Counted from the first letter of the stretch, positions 1 through 6,314 are shown. The stretch: 13,730 nt of DNA from Minisyncoccota bacterium (GCA_016763615.1 JAESTJ010000050.1:1-13730); one strand, 5' to 3'. Made by a program: numbers and translations. Notes: a model not told the origin generated them from the sequence alone.

Positions 1-2
1 AT

Positions 3-128
3 TTCCTAATTTTGGCACATTTCTTTGTCGATAGTACCTTCACGGCACTCACCATACCAGAGTGTATGGCTCGCGACCGCAAAGCCACTCTCTCCTCGAA
101 CTGCCCTCAAAATAAAGCAAATCGTTAA
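3..128. other. Left-edge block of unresolved identity
   Basis: Roughly the first 115 bases are richer in G and C than the AT-rich stretch that follows. One plus-strand frame is open from base 3 to a stop at 126-128. A minus-strand frame is open from inside the next gene to a TAG at 6-8, and a second minus frame is open to the left edge. None has a convincing start or ribosome binding site. It may be the tail of a neighbouring gene or a non-coding block at the edge of the inserted defence-like operon. I cannot assign it. Confidence 0.25.
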
Positions 129-132
129 ATTA

Positions 133-160
133 TTGAGTATACAAATATAAAGCGTATACT
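133..160 (+). promoter_or_regulatory. Promoter of the OLD-like operon, leaderless type
   Basis: TTGAGT (133-138), 16 nt, TATACT (155-160). The start codon at 169 lies 8 nt after the -10 box, so transcription should begin at or beside the ATG. No Shine-Dalgarno sequence is present. Confidence 0.6.
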
Positions 161-168
161 GGAAAACA

Positions 169-1983
169 ATGAAATATCTAACTTTTGAAATAGAAAATTA
201 TAAAGGGATTCAAAAGACATCATTAGATTTAGAAGGACGAATGAATCCAGGTATTTACACTCTGGTAGGTTTGAATGAAAGTGGTAAGACTACCCTGCTT
301 GAAGCATTAGATTTTTTAAGAAATGGCATTGATGCCTCGGCAATTAATGCAACTAACTTAATTCCTCGACGTCGTAGAAGTTCGTTCACGGGTGCTGTTC
401 AAGTGACCGCATTACTTTCGTTGACGGATCAAGATAAACACAAGCTCGATGATATCGCTGTATCAGGCGGTTTTAAAAACATTATATTACCAGATACTAT
501 AAAATTTATTCGATCTTTTCATTATGAAAAATCTGAATATAAGGGAGAAAATTCTTATACTGAGATTGATATATCTGCATCAAAAAAGGATTCTAAAAAA
601 GAACCCGCAATCTTAGACAGAGACGGAAATCCAGATCTGTTTGAGGTAATAGATGATTTTGTTTTAGAATCCTTACCTGTCGTAGTTTATTACTCTGATT
701 TTTTGTATGATTTCCCCCCAAAGATTTATATAGACGAAGGTGCTTTATCTCCAGTTCAAAAATTTTATAAAAACGTTTTTGAAGATATCCTCACCTCATT
801 AGATGTTGACCTTTCTTTGAAAGAGTTAGCTGACCGCATTCAAAACCCAAAATCAGGACATGCGGATCAGGTCGACGCTTTGATGAATCAATTGACTGAC
901 AAGGTTACAAAAGATGTATTTAGGAAATGGAATGAAATATTTGGCAAAAAACATGAAGATAAAAAGATTCGTTTTGAAAGCGGTATAGAAAAAGTGGAAG
1001 AAGATAAACCTAGTAGAGTTTTTATAAAGGTCTCTCTCATAGATGGCCCAGATCCATATCAAATACGAGAAAGAAGTCTTGGATTTAAATGGTTTTTTGC
1101 TTTTCTTCTTCTAACTATTTTTCGGAAACATCGGAAAAAGGATCAGGATGAGATGCTTTATCTTCTTGATGAGCCAGCTTCAAATCTCCACCCAACGGCC
1201 CAAAAGAAAATATTGCAGACTATTAAGGATCTAGGAGAGGGTAATAGCAGACTCGTATATACAACTCATAGCCATTTCCTTATAAACCCTGAATGGCTTG
1301 AAGGAGCTTTCATTGTAAAGAACAATGCTCTAGATGAAGAAGAAGATCCTCTCTATAGTGATAGTAAAGCTACTGACATAGTCGCTATTAAGTATAGAAC
1401 TTTTGCAGCAGAACATCCTAAGCAGGAAGAATATTTTCAGCCTATTCTTGACACTTTGGACTATCAACCAAGTAATTTAGAAATGATTGAGCCACTTGTG
1501 ATTACGGAGGGCAAGTTTGATTTCTATACGTATACTTATCTTAAAAAACATTATTTCGAAAAATACAAAGGCCTGAATTTTTATCCTGGCGGCGGGGCAG
1601 GATCAAATGATAAAGCTATAGCTTTATATCTGGCGTGGGCAAAAAGATTCTGTGTTTTGCATGATTCAGATAAAGGAGGCAAACTTGCCAAGGAACATTA
1701 TTTTAAAAGATTTGGAGAACACCTTTTGGAAGGGGTGTGTATTACTTATGAAGACATAAATAGTAGTTGGACTAAAAATACAACGGAGTCTCTTTTTAAC
1801 AGTACTGACTTATTAAAAATTCAACAGACACTCTATCCCGATGAGCTGACCTATAAAAAGGATTATTTTAACGAAGCAGTGCAAAAGTTAATTATTGAAA
1901 ATAAAAAAGTTGAATTAGGGAAAAGAACGATCCAAAACTTCGAAAGAGTGTTTAAAAGATTTGGTTCTAATTTAATGAACTAA
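169..1983 (+). CDS. OLD-family ATPase with Toprim nuclease domain
   Basis: A 604-residue protein with an ABC-type ATPase split by a long insert, followed by a Toprim domain. Walker A is GLNESGKT at residues 34-41. Walker B is LYLLDEP around 330-336, with the D-loop SNLHP after it and the switch histidine in TTHSH at 367. The Toprim domain starts near 441: E447 in VITEGKFD is the acidic metal ligand, and D499/D501 in LHDSDKGG form the DxD motif. This is the layout of OLD nucleases, including GajA of the Gabija anti-phage system, where the ATPase controls a DNA-nicking or cutting Toprim centre. Downstream there is no UvrD-like helicase (GajB). Instead a 170-residue protein starts 7 nt later and an HNH nuclease follows. 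The gene is AT-rich compared with the right half of the window, which fits transfer. OLD-like architecture is firm; the defence role is inferred from gene company. Confidence 0.88.
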   Translation: MKYLTFEIENYKGIQKTSLDLEGRMNPGIYTLVGLNESGKTTLLEALDFLRNGIDASAINATNLIPRRRRSSFTGAVQVTALLSLTDQDKHKLDDIAVSGGFKNIILPDTIKFIRSFHYEKSEYKGENSYTEIDISASKKDSKKEPAILDRDGNPDLFEVIDDFVLESLPVVVYYSDFLYDFPPKIYIDEGALSPVQKFYKNVFEDILTSLDVDLSLKELADRIQNPKSGHADQVDALMNQLTDKVTKDVFRKWNEIFGKKHEDKKIRFESGIEKVEEDKPSRVFIKVSLIDGPDPYQIRERSLGFKWFFAFLLLTIFRKHRKKDQDEMLYLLDEPASNLHPTAQKKILQTIKDLGEGNSRLVYTTHSHFLINPEWLEGAFIVKNNALDEEEDPLYSDSKATDIVAIKYRTFAAEHPKQEEYFQPILDTLDYQPSNLEMIEPLVITEGKFDFYTYTYLKKHYFEKYKGLNFYPGGGAGSNDKAIALYLAWAKRFCVLHDSDKGGKLAKEHYFKRFGEHLLEGVCITYEDINSSWTKNTTESLFNSTDLLKIQQTLYPDELTYKKDYFNEAVQKLIIENKKVELGKRTIQNFERVFKRFGSNLMN

Positions 1984-1990
1984 AAGAAGA

Positions 1991-2503
1991 ATGATATTTA
2001 TTATAGGAGTGGATCATGACTGGTATCAACATCTTTCTGATTGGAACGTAGAGTATGTTAATGATCTTAAGGTTGAAGTTCGCTATTTAATAACAGAAGA
2101 AGGCGTTCAGCTTATTGCTGAAGAATCTAGTGTTGCAGGTTTAAAAAAGAGAGGTATTGAGAAGACTGTCGCACAGGAAATTGCTGACGAGTTAGAAATA
2201 CCTCATAAACATATTGATCCTGATCTGGAAGAAAGAGAAGTCCTAGGCATAAGAACTCGTAAAGATGTAGCAAAATCTCTAGGGATAGGTCCTCCTGATG
2301 AAGCAACAGAGGAAGATATAGCTAAGATAAACGAGGACCTCAAGCCTGATTACAGACTCAGGGAAGAGGAGTGGTTGCGTAGAATAGAATCAAACATGAC
2401 AGCTAATATTGCTGTTGTTTGTGGCTTTCAACACGTGGAGTCATTTCAAGAACTTCTTGAAAGCAGGGGATATGATTCTGTGGTTCACGTGATCCTTGAT
2501 TAA
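1991..2503 (+). CDS. Unknown 170-aa protein in the OLD/HNH operon
   Basis: It starts 7 nt after the ATPase stop, with a weak purine-rich AAAGAAGA before the ATG, and is almost certainly co-transcribed. I do not recognise a named domain. The protein looks soluble and acidic. Residues that stand out are GVDHDWYQ at 6-13, EE at 44-45, HKHIDPDLEER at 72-82, REEEW at 124-128 and VVCGFQHVESF at 142-152. A buried strand ending in CG-x-x-H near the C-terminus, an EE pair and an RE-x-x-W helix recall the TIKI/TraB/ChaN/EreA group of metal-dependent proteins, but this is a pattern impression and not an assignment. The H and E residues could form a metal site. Its place between two nuclease genes suggests a regulator, a third effector or a sensor. 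Confidence 0.8.
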   Translation: MIFIIGVDHDWYQHLSDWNVEYVNDLKVEVRYLITEEGVQLIAEESSVAGLKKRGIEKTVAQEIADELEIPHKHIDPDLEEREVLGIRTRKDVAKSLGIGPPDEATEEDIAKINEDLKPDYRLREEEWLRRIESNMTANIAVVCGFQHVESFQELLESRGYDSVVHVILD

Positions 2504-2504
2504 T

Positions 2505-3323
2505 ATGACACATGGGCCTACAAACATAGACTCAAAAGATAAATGTATTTATTGCTACGATTCTAACGTAGAACTTACTGATGAGCATATCGTACCATTT
2601 TCGTTAGGTGGAGTGCATATTATACAGAAGGCTAGTTGTCTAAAATGTAACAAAATTACAACAAAATTTGAACGTAAGGTAGCAAGAGATTTGTGGGGTG
2701 ATGCAAGAATTAGCTATGATGCTCCATCGCGAAGAAAGAAGAATCGTAAGGACTTTATATCTATGGGTAATTCTGAGATACCCGCAAGTGAGTATCCAGC
2801 TGGTCTTGTGTTCTATGAGATGAATATTCCTGGAATTTTACAAGGACTAGCAGAAGACGTAGACATCTCTAAGCTCTGGAAGATGGTAGTCATTCATGAT
2901 GATAAGAGAATGGAAACTTTTTTGAAGGAGAATGCCAATAAGCCGACTTTAAGCTTTCGCAACGTTCCACAAGAGTTTGGGCAGCTACTTGCCAAAATAG
3001 GATACGGTCAGGTGCTTACTAGACTTGATTTGGATGACTTTAACCCTATTTGCCTACCTTATATCACTGGAGAAAAATCTAATGTGTCTTATGTCGTAGG
3101 TGGTGTTTTAACAGATGCTCAACCTATTAAGGAAACGGGTTATATATTAAATACAAAAGGTATTATTATTTCTGACAATAGACTCTTATTAATAGCTGAA
3201 GTTCGACTGTACTCAAATACTCACGCACCTGGATACCAAATAATTGTCGGCGAAATACTTGGATCTGAGAACATCACTCGAGTCATTAAAAAGATGAACT
3301 CTACTGAAAAGGTGATAAATTAG
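2505..3323 (+). CDS. HNH endonuclease with unknown C-terminal domain
   Basis: The ATG at 2505 sits 1 nt after the stop of the previous gene. A TTG at 2496 overlapping that gene is possible but less attractive. From the ATG the protein has 272 residues. The N-terminus carries an HNH nuclease module: CIYC (14-17) and CLKC (45-48) form a treble-clef zinc site, TDEHIVP (25-31) holds the catalytic histidine after an acidic pair, and N49 follows. The remaining 200 residues match no domain I know and may handle substrate or partner binding. No Shine-Dalgarno sequence is visible, so translation is probably coupled to the gene before. An HNH nuclease beside an ABC-type ATPase is the layout of Septu (PtuA/PtuB), but there the ATPase has no Toprim domain. 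The HNH call is firm; the role in defence is inference. Confidence 0.85.
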   Translation: MTHGPTNIDSKDKCIYCYDSNVELTDEHIVPFSLGGVHIIQKASCLKCNKITTKFERKVARDLWGDARISYDAPSRRKKNRKDFISMGNSEIPASEYPAGLVFYEMNIPGILQGLAEDVDISKLWKMVVIHDDKRMETFLKENANKPTLSFRNVPQEFGQLLAKIGYGQVLTRLDLDDFNPICLPYITGEKSNVSYVVGGVLTDAQPIKETGYILNTKGIIISDNRLLLIAEVRLYSNTHAPGYQIIVGEILGSENITRVIKKMNSTEKVIN

Positions 3324-3326
3324 GTC

Positions 3327-3360
3327 AACCACCATTTTAAATTCCCAATCAACTTGGAAA
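3327..3360 (+). repeat. Intergenic repeat, copy A
   Basis: Reads CCACCATTTTAAATTCCCAA then TCAACTTGGAAA. It matches copies B (4514) and D (5617) with a few changes and one fewer T, and lies directly after the HNH stop codon. Confidence 0.6.
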
Positions 3361-3382
3361 CGGACAAGGGTGCACTTCTGCA

Positions 3383-3706
3383 TTACTTCACACGCATAAA
3401 CGGAGAAATTATTATTTTCCCGAAAGTTTCCATAATTGGCATTACTTTTAGTAGAAATACAACAAGCATAAGTGCTAGTGCGTATGGCCAGTTTAAAAAG
3501 AATATTACGATTATTGTTAGCCATCCAGATATTCCGAAAAAGGCAGTCCACGGAGGAGGTGTAGGTGTATCTTTGGGGATGTCACCAAGCTTTTTCCACT
3601 GAATTAACCTAGTGTCATAAATAGATATTGCTTCAGAAATGATATAAAAAACAGATAGCCATAAAATTAAGGGTTGCCCAAATCCAGTTACTAATGTTTC
3701 AATCAT
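3383..3706 (-). CDS. Small membrane protein with three predicted helices
   Basis: A 107-residue protein with hydrophobic segments near residues 12-30, 53-73 and 75-100, separated by a charged and proline-rich loop (DIPKDTPTPPPW). I do not recognise the family. It begins 30 nt after the stop of the upstream minus-strand KTSC gene, so the two may share a transcript, although an AT-rich stretch just before the ATG could also hold a weak -10. No Shine-Dalgarno sequence is seen. The opposite strand has open frames of similar length, but only this frame gives a protein with coherent membrane segments. It sits in the repeat-separated array of small genes. Confidence 0.65.
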   Translation of the reverse strand: MIETLVTGFGQPLILWLSVFYIISEAISIYDTRLIQWKKLGDIPKDTPTPPPWTAFFGISGWLTIIVIFFLNWPYALALMLVVFLLKVMPIMETFGKIIISPFMRVK

Positions 3707-3736
3707 GATGTGAGATAATTTGTTTTACAAAATATT

Positions 3737-3973
3737 TTATCTCTTTGAAGAATAGGGTGGCCTATTCTCGTTTATAAAAGCGTTTAAACCATCCCCAGCA
3801 TCAGCTAGAGCTTTCATTTGATTTAGTACATAAAAGCTCACGCTGTCACCAATGTACTCGTATTCTGAATTGTCCTTAAACCGTATCGTTATTGAATTTT
3901 CGTCGTATTCATAAGCTTCAATATTTGAATCGTTGTCTGTATCTTTATATGATTGCATATAGCTATTGTACAT
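3737..3973 (-). CDS. KTSC-domain protein
   Basis: A 78-residue protein that is nearly all one KTSC domain. The pattern is I-x-x-x-x-Y near residue 18, then a short strand pair with ITIRFKDNSEYEYIGDS, then the helix VLNQMKALADAGDGLNAFI. The family is small, widespread in bacteria and phages, and usually of unknown function; some members sit beside nucleases or lysyl-tRNA synthetase domains. The start is the first ATG, 9 nt after a TATTAT -10 box; a second ATG five codons in is also possible. The three-helix membrane protein follows 30 nt downstream. Confidence 0.75.
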   Translation of the reverse strand: MYNSYMQSYKDTDNDSNIEAYEYDENSITIRFKDNSEYEYIGDSVSFYVLNQMKALADAGDGLNAFINENRPPYSSKR

Positions 3974-3982
3974 CTATTTAAG

Positions 3983-4011
3983 ATAATAGGGTCAGCCGCC
4001 ACCCTTCTTAA
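3983..4011 (-). promoter_or_regulatory. Promoter of the KTSC gene, leaderless type
   Basis: On the minus strand: TTAAGA (4006-4011), 17 nt, TATTAT (3983-3988). The ATG follows after 9 nt. The -35 overlaps intergenic repeat copy E. Confidence 0.5.
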
Positions 4012-4016
4012 AATTT
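3995..4016 (+). repeat. Intergenic repeat, weak copy E
   Basis: GCCGCCACCCTTCTTAAAAT resembles the first third of the stronger copies (consensus CCACCATTTTTAAAC) and has the same orientation. Homology is less certain than for A, B and D. Confidence 0.35.
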
Positions 4017-4047
4017 ATTGTGTAATTCTGGGAAAAGGCGCGTTTTT

Positions 4048-4076
4048 TGCTTTACAAATTTATGGATTGCGATAGT
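4048..4076 (+). promoter_or_regulatory. Extended -10 promoter, leaderless type
   Basis: TTGCTT (4048-4053), 17 nt, GATAGT (4071-4076) with TGC directly before it as an extended -10. The ATG at 4085 is 8 nt beyond the box. Confidence 0.5.
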
Positions 4077-4084
4077 GTGAGATT

Positions 4085-4495
4085 ATGAATTTGTTTGAAT
4101 ATCAGCTCTGGCAAAAAACTAAGACATGGCTTTGGATTATAATTCCGTTGATTCTTGTTTTTCTGTTCATCCAGCCTTACATTTCCTTATTTTTACTTTT
4201 TGTAGTCTTTGGAAGATTTCTATATGTAAAATGGTTACAATCAGCTCTTGATAAATCAGCCGAAGCAAGCGAAGAAGCGTTCCATAAGAATTTGGATGGA
4301 CTTGTTGAAGATATGAAAAGCAAGATGGCAATCGCAAAAACAGAAGAAGAATTAAAAATTATAGAAGATTTTCCAGACGTCCATCTTGATTTCGTGGAGG
4401 AAAAAAACGAGTATCTTGTTACTTACAGAAATGAGATTGCCCACCTTAAGTCTTTTCAAGAGATTCGACAGTGGCTAGGAACAAAGTCTAATTAG
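4085..4495 (+). CDS. Small protein with N-terminal membrane hairpin
   Basis: A 136-residue protein of unknown family. Two hydrophobic segments near residues 15-32 and 33-48 form a probable membrane hairpin. A charged, helical, mostly acidic region follows (about 55-105, rich in E and K, likely coiled coil), with a short mixed C-terminal part. Both termini would face the same side, probably the cytoplasm. The start is supported by a promoter whose -10 ends 8 nt upstream; there is no Shine-Dalgarno sequence. It is bounded by repeat copies E and B. The membrane topology is visible; no function can be given. Confidence 0.7.
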   Translation: MNLFEYQLWQKTKTWLWIIIPLILVFLFIQPYISLFLLFVVFGRFLYVKWLQSALDKSAEASEEAFHKNLDGLVEDMKSKMAIAKTEEELKIIEDFPDVHLDFVEEKNEYLVTYRNEIAHLKSFQEIRQWLGTKSN

Positions 4496-4513
4496 TCTCG
4501 TTTTAAAAGAAGT

Positions 4514-4576
4514 GCCACCACCATTTTTAAACCTACAAACAACTTAAAAATTACCGAAGGGGGTATTTTGGTCGTG
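4514..4576 (+). repeat. Intergenic repeat, copy B (full-length type)
   Basis: It shares CACCATTTTTAAAC (14 of 14) and then most of CYMCAAACAACTTRAAAA with copy D. It also shares a second block, CGAAGGG then 6 nt then TTGGTCGT (4555-4575), with exactly the same spacer length as in D. It lies just after the stop at 4495 and upstream of the promoter of the next gene. Confidence 0.7.
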
Positions 4577-4594
4577 GGGTGGGTTTTTAATTTT

Positions 4595-4603
4595 TGGTAT
4601 ACT
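4595..4603 (+). promoter_or_regulatory. Extended -10 element, leaderless type
   Basis: TGGTATACT (4595-4603) is a perfect TGn extension plus TATACT, ending 7 nt before the ATG at 4611. No good -35 is visible, as often with extended -10 promoters. Confidence 0.5.
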
Positions 4604-4610
4604 GGGAGCA

Positions 4611-4988
4611 ATGAAAGAAGATCTTTCACAAAATAATATTGAAGATAAAAAAAGTACCGACGAGCAAGGAAAAACTGCTCTTGCTCTGGAGTTATTCGAA
4701 AGCGGGGAGGTTTTTGCGTTCCCGGGAATAAAACCCGAGTCTTACACCAAGATAAAGGCGGAGCAAGAGGAGATTCCTGGGTACTCTACTCCGATAGATG
4801 AATTATTAAAGAGATTTCAAAACGAGGGTCTTAAGGTAGTACTTGGAAAAAATCCTGGAACAGGAAATATATACGTATTACCACAGGGGAGTGATGACAT
4901 AGAGAATGATAGTTTTTTCCCAAGGCACTTATCTACCGAAGGAGATATTGATGAGCGATTGCTAAAGTTAATCGGCATGAATAAATAA
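4611..4988 (+). CDS. Unknown 125-aa soluble protein
   Basis: I do not recognise this protein. It has no membrane segment or signal peptide. The first 20 residues are polar and probably disordered. The middle holds ESGEVFAFPGIKPESYTKIK (29-48), followed by a helix with PIDELLKRF and the strand KVVLGKNPGTGNIYVLP. The C-terminus is acidic. The layout suggests a small alpha/beta fold. It is carried alone between repeat copies B and C, with an extended -10 box 7 nt before the ATG and no Shine-Dalgarno sequence. Base composition matches its accessory neighbours. Confidence 0.65.
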   Translation: MKEDLSQNNIEDKKSTDEQGKTALALELFESGEVFAFPGIKPESYTKIKAEQEEIPGYSTPIDELLKRFQNEGLKVVLGKNPGTGNIYVLPQGSDDIENDSFFPRHLSTEGDIDERLLKLIGMNK

Positions 4989-4989
4989 C

Positions 4990-5030
4990 GTCGCCCATCA
5001 CTATTTTTAAACCTTGTGCATATTCCAAAC
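4990..5030 (+). repeat. Intergenic repeat, diverged copy C
   Basis: CGCCCATCACTATTTTTAAA aligns with the CCACCATTTTTAAAC block of copies A, B and D in the same orientation, right after the stop at 4988. The later part (ATTCCAAACAGTTTTGTCG) only loosely resembles the others. Confidence 0.45.
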
Positions 5031-5047
5031 AGTTTTGTCGCTTTATG

Positions 5048-5383
5048 TTATTTATTATTTTCGCACGCTATACCGTCATTATCTCTGTCTAAGTCATGTG
5101 GGTCTTCGGTTGGCCCACCTTGTGATATATAAAATAACTGCGCAGCTTTTTGCGTGGCGAAATCCCCACAGTTTTTGTCGTCTCTCAATAAGCGAGCCTG
5201 TGTTTTTGCTGCGGTCCGTGCGGTTTTAGGGGCAGCCTTCTTGGCTGCTTTTTTAGTGTGACATTGATATTCACCGGTTTTCCGGTTGTTGTGGCACCCC
5301 TCTGCGTTTGTGCGTCCGCCGTGGGCAAGTAGCGTACTTGGTACCAAGAAAGCAAGCGCCAACATGACAACAAAAGTTCTCAT
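5048..5383 (-). CDS. Secreted excalibur-domain protein
   Basis: A 111-residue exported protein. Residues 1-20 form a signal peptide (MRTFVVMLALAFLVPSTLLA). The mature part opens with HGGRTNAEGCH and a following Y-x-CH (21-42), a Cys/His motif common next to excalibur domains and in small secreted nuclease-like proteins, possibly metal binding. A basic A/K/T-rich linker (43-66) leads to an excalibur domain (about 70-108) with NCGDFATQ, the paired cysteines C72 and C107, and the calcium-loop motif DRDNDG at 99-104. Excalibur domains bind calcium in extracellular proteins. The ATG is 3 nt after the stop of the DUF350 gene, so the two form an operon and are probably translationally coupled. There is no catalytic domain, so it may be a surface or wall-associated binding protein. 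Confidence 0.82.
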   Translation of the reverse strand: MRTFVVMLALAFLVPSTLLAHGGRTNAEGCHNNRKTGEYQCHTKKAAKKAAPKTARTAAKTQARLLRDDKNCGDFATQKAAQLFYISQGGPTEDPHDLDRDNDGIACENNK

Positions 5384-5386
5384 GGT

Positions 5387-5605
5387 CTATCCGTTAATAG
5401 TAAACATCACAACCAGTGCCATACCAAGAATTACAGAAGCAATAATAATAGCCATACCCATGTTTCCATTTTTAACTTCTTGCCACTCATCAAGCGGTGC
5501 AATCCATGTGAATATTTTAAGACCGATACTTATAGCTACTGCCATAGAGATAGCTGCGGTAAGTGCCCATCCAAATGTGATTAGATATTGTGTAAATATT
5601 TCCAT
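5387..5605 (-). CDS. DUF350 family small membrane protein
   Basis: A 72-residue protein with two transmembrane helices (about 10-34 and 49-68) joined by the short polar loop APLDEWQEVKNGN. The loop with its E-W-x-E-x-K-x-GN pattern and the following helix MGMAIIIASVILGMALVV are typical of DUF350, a family usually built from one or two such hairpins in the inner membrane and of unknown function. The excalibur protein follows after 3 nt. The ATG lies 6 nt after a TATAGT -10 box, and no Shine-Dalgarno sequence is seen. Confidence 0.72.
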   Translation of the reverse strand: MEIFTQYLITFGWALTAAISMAVAISIGLKIFTWIAPLDEWQEVKNGNMGMAIIIASVILGMALVVMFTING

Positions 5606-5611
5606 ATATGG

Positions 5612-5638
5612 ACTATATCACCATTTTTAAACTCCCAA
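5612..5638 (-). promoter_or_regulatory. Promoter of the DUF350/excalibur operon, leaderless type
   Basis: On the minus strand: TTGGGA (5633-5638), 15 nt, TATAGT (5612-5617), then 6 nt to the ATG. It lies within repeat copy D. The short spacer lowers confidence. Confidence 0.4.
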
Positions 5639-5687
5639 ACAACTTGAAAACAACGTAAAAACGACGAAGGGCTCGCCTTGGTCGTCT
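5617..5687 (+). repeat. Intergenic repeat, copy D (full-length type)
   Basis: It carries CACCATTTTTAAAC, then TCCCAAACAACTTGAAAA, and a second block CGAAGGG-N6-TTGGTCGT (5665-5685) that can pair partly with itself (GACGA with TCGTC, AGG with CCT). It matches copy B over both blocks; D has about 9 extra nt between them. Confidence 0.7.
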
Positions 5688-5724
5688 TAAAACTTCAAAT
5701 TTCAAATTTTTAAACCCAGCACTT

Positions 5725-5751
5725 AATGTCCTAGGGGACCCCTAAGACATT
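5725..5751. repeat. 27-bp near-perfect palindrome upstream of the TA operon
   Basis: AATGTCCTAGGGG, a central A, then CCCCTAAGACATT. The arms are 13 nt with one C/A mismatch. It lies between the divergent DUF350 and antitoxin genes. It is not followed by a T-tract, so a protein-binding site is more likely than a terminator. Confidence 0.6.
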
Positions 5752-5760
5752 TAATTTAAC

Positions 5761-5780
5761 GAACGTTGACAATAACGTTC
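5761..5780. promoter_or_regulatory. Inverted repeat over the TA -35 box
   Basis: GAACGTT-GACAAT-AACGTTC is a perfect 7-bp inverted repeat with a 6-nt spacer that contains most of the TTGACA -35 (5766-5771). It is a likely operator half of the autoregulated toxin-antitoxin promoter. Confidence 0.55.
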
Positions 5781-5797
5781 TACAAAAGTACTATAAT
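5766..5797 (+). promoter_or_regulatory. Promoter of the toxin-antitoxin operon
   Basis: TTGACA (5766-5771), 17 nt, TACTAT (5789-5794); the overlapping TATAAT at 5792-5797 would need a 20-nt spacer. Transcription would start near 5801-5804, giving a leader of about 22 to 25 nt with no Shine-Dalgarno sequence. Confidence 0.55.
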
Positions 5798-5817
5798 ATC
5801 ATACTAAATTATAGTAC
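5788..5817. promoter_or_regulatory. Operator-like inverted repeat over the TA -10 box
   Basis: GTACTATAAT and ATTATAGTAC form a perfect 10-bp inverted repeat with a 10-nt spacer, so the two half-sites are 20 bp (two helical turns) apart. The left arm contains the -10 box. This fits binding of a ribbon-helix-helix antitoxin that represses its own operon. Confidence 0.65.
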
Positions 5818-5825
5818 CATCCAAT

Positions 5826-6035
5826 ATGACCACAATATCAGTACCATTAACTAAAGAACGTGAAGCGCAGCTCGACAATCTCGTCAGTAGCGGTGTAGCG
5901 CCAAACCGTGCTGCAGTCATGCGCAAAGCACTCGACAAACTCGCCGAAGACGAAGCAATACAAGCTGTCTTACGCGCAGAGCGAGAACCAATAATACGAG
6001 GAGATATACGAAAGATTCTTATGGGTTTGGATTAA
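5826..6035 (+). CDS. Ribbon-helix-helix antitoxin
   Basis: A 69-residue protein with an N-terminal ribbon-helix-helix DNA-binding fold of the CopG/ParD type: the strand MTTISVPLT (1-9), a helix with EREAQLDNLVSSG, and NRAAVMRKALDKLAED. The acidic and mixed C-terminus (from about 45) would wrap the toxin. The next gene starts 12 nt later and encodes a RelE/ParE-superfamily protein. RHH antitoxins repress their own promoters, and the inverted repeats over the -35 and -10 boxes fit that. The antitoxin identity is firm from fold plus neighbour. Confidence 0.88.
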   Translation: MTTISVPLTKEREAQLDNLVSSGVAPNRAAVMRKALDKLAEDEAIQAVLRAEREPIIRGDIRKILMGLD

Positions 6036-6047
6036 TCAGCACTTTTT

Positions 6048-6314
6048 ATGCGGGTACAATACAAACCATCTTTCTTGCGAGCTCTTAAAAAACTCCATCC
6101 AGAATTCCAAGAAGAAATAATAGAAAAGATAGAACTGTTTAAAGACCCAAAAAACCACGAACAACTCAAGGTCCATCAGCTAAAAGGAATGTTCAAAAAA
6201 CACTATGGCTTTTCAGTAGACTATCGGTACCGCATTATTTTCCAATATCTCGACAAAACCAAAAAAGAAGCAGTTTTGCTAATCATAGGCGACCATGACG
6301 TCTACAAAAATTAA
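6048..6314 (+). CDS. RelE/ParE-superfamily toxin
   Basis: An 88-residue basic protein with the small alpha/beta fold of RelE-like toxins: VQYKPSFLRALKKL at the start, a helix EEIIEKIELFKDP, HQLKGMFKKHYGFSVDYRYRIIFQY in the central sheet, and the closing strand LLIIGDHDVYKN. The C-terminal GDHDVY with H83 is close to the G-x-H-x-x-Y/F end of YafQ/StbE-like mRNA endonucleases, where the histidine acts in catalysis. R60 and R62 are candidates for RNA contacts. This favours an mRNA interferase over a ParE gyrase poison, but the subfamily cannot be settled by eye. It has no Shine-Dalgarno sequence and is probably translated from the antitoxin message. Confidence 0.87.
   Translation: MRVQYKPSFLRALKKLHPEFQEEIIEKIELFKDPKNHEQLKVHQLKGMFKKHYGFSVDYRYRIIFQYLDKTKKEAVLLIIGDHDVYKN

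Noticed and set aside
3354..3602. Plus-strand frame of 82 codons opposite the three-helix membrane gene
   Set aside because: It has no promoter or ribosome binding site, and the minus-strand frame gives coherent membrane helices.
3327..5687. Integron attC sites
   Set aside because: The repeats lack convincing GTTRRRY and RYYYAAC boxes on either strand, and no integrase is in the window. Only the general cassette-like layout is kept as a finding.
3327..5687. CRISPR array
   Set aside because: The repeats are hundreds of bases apart, imperfect, and separated by genes rather than by short spacers.
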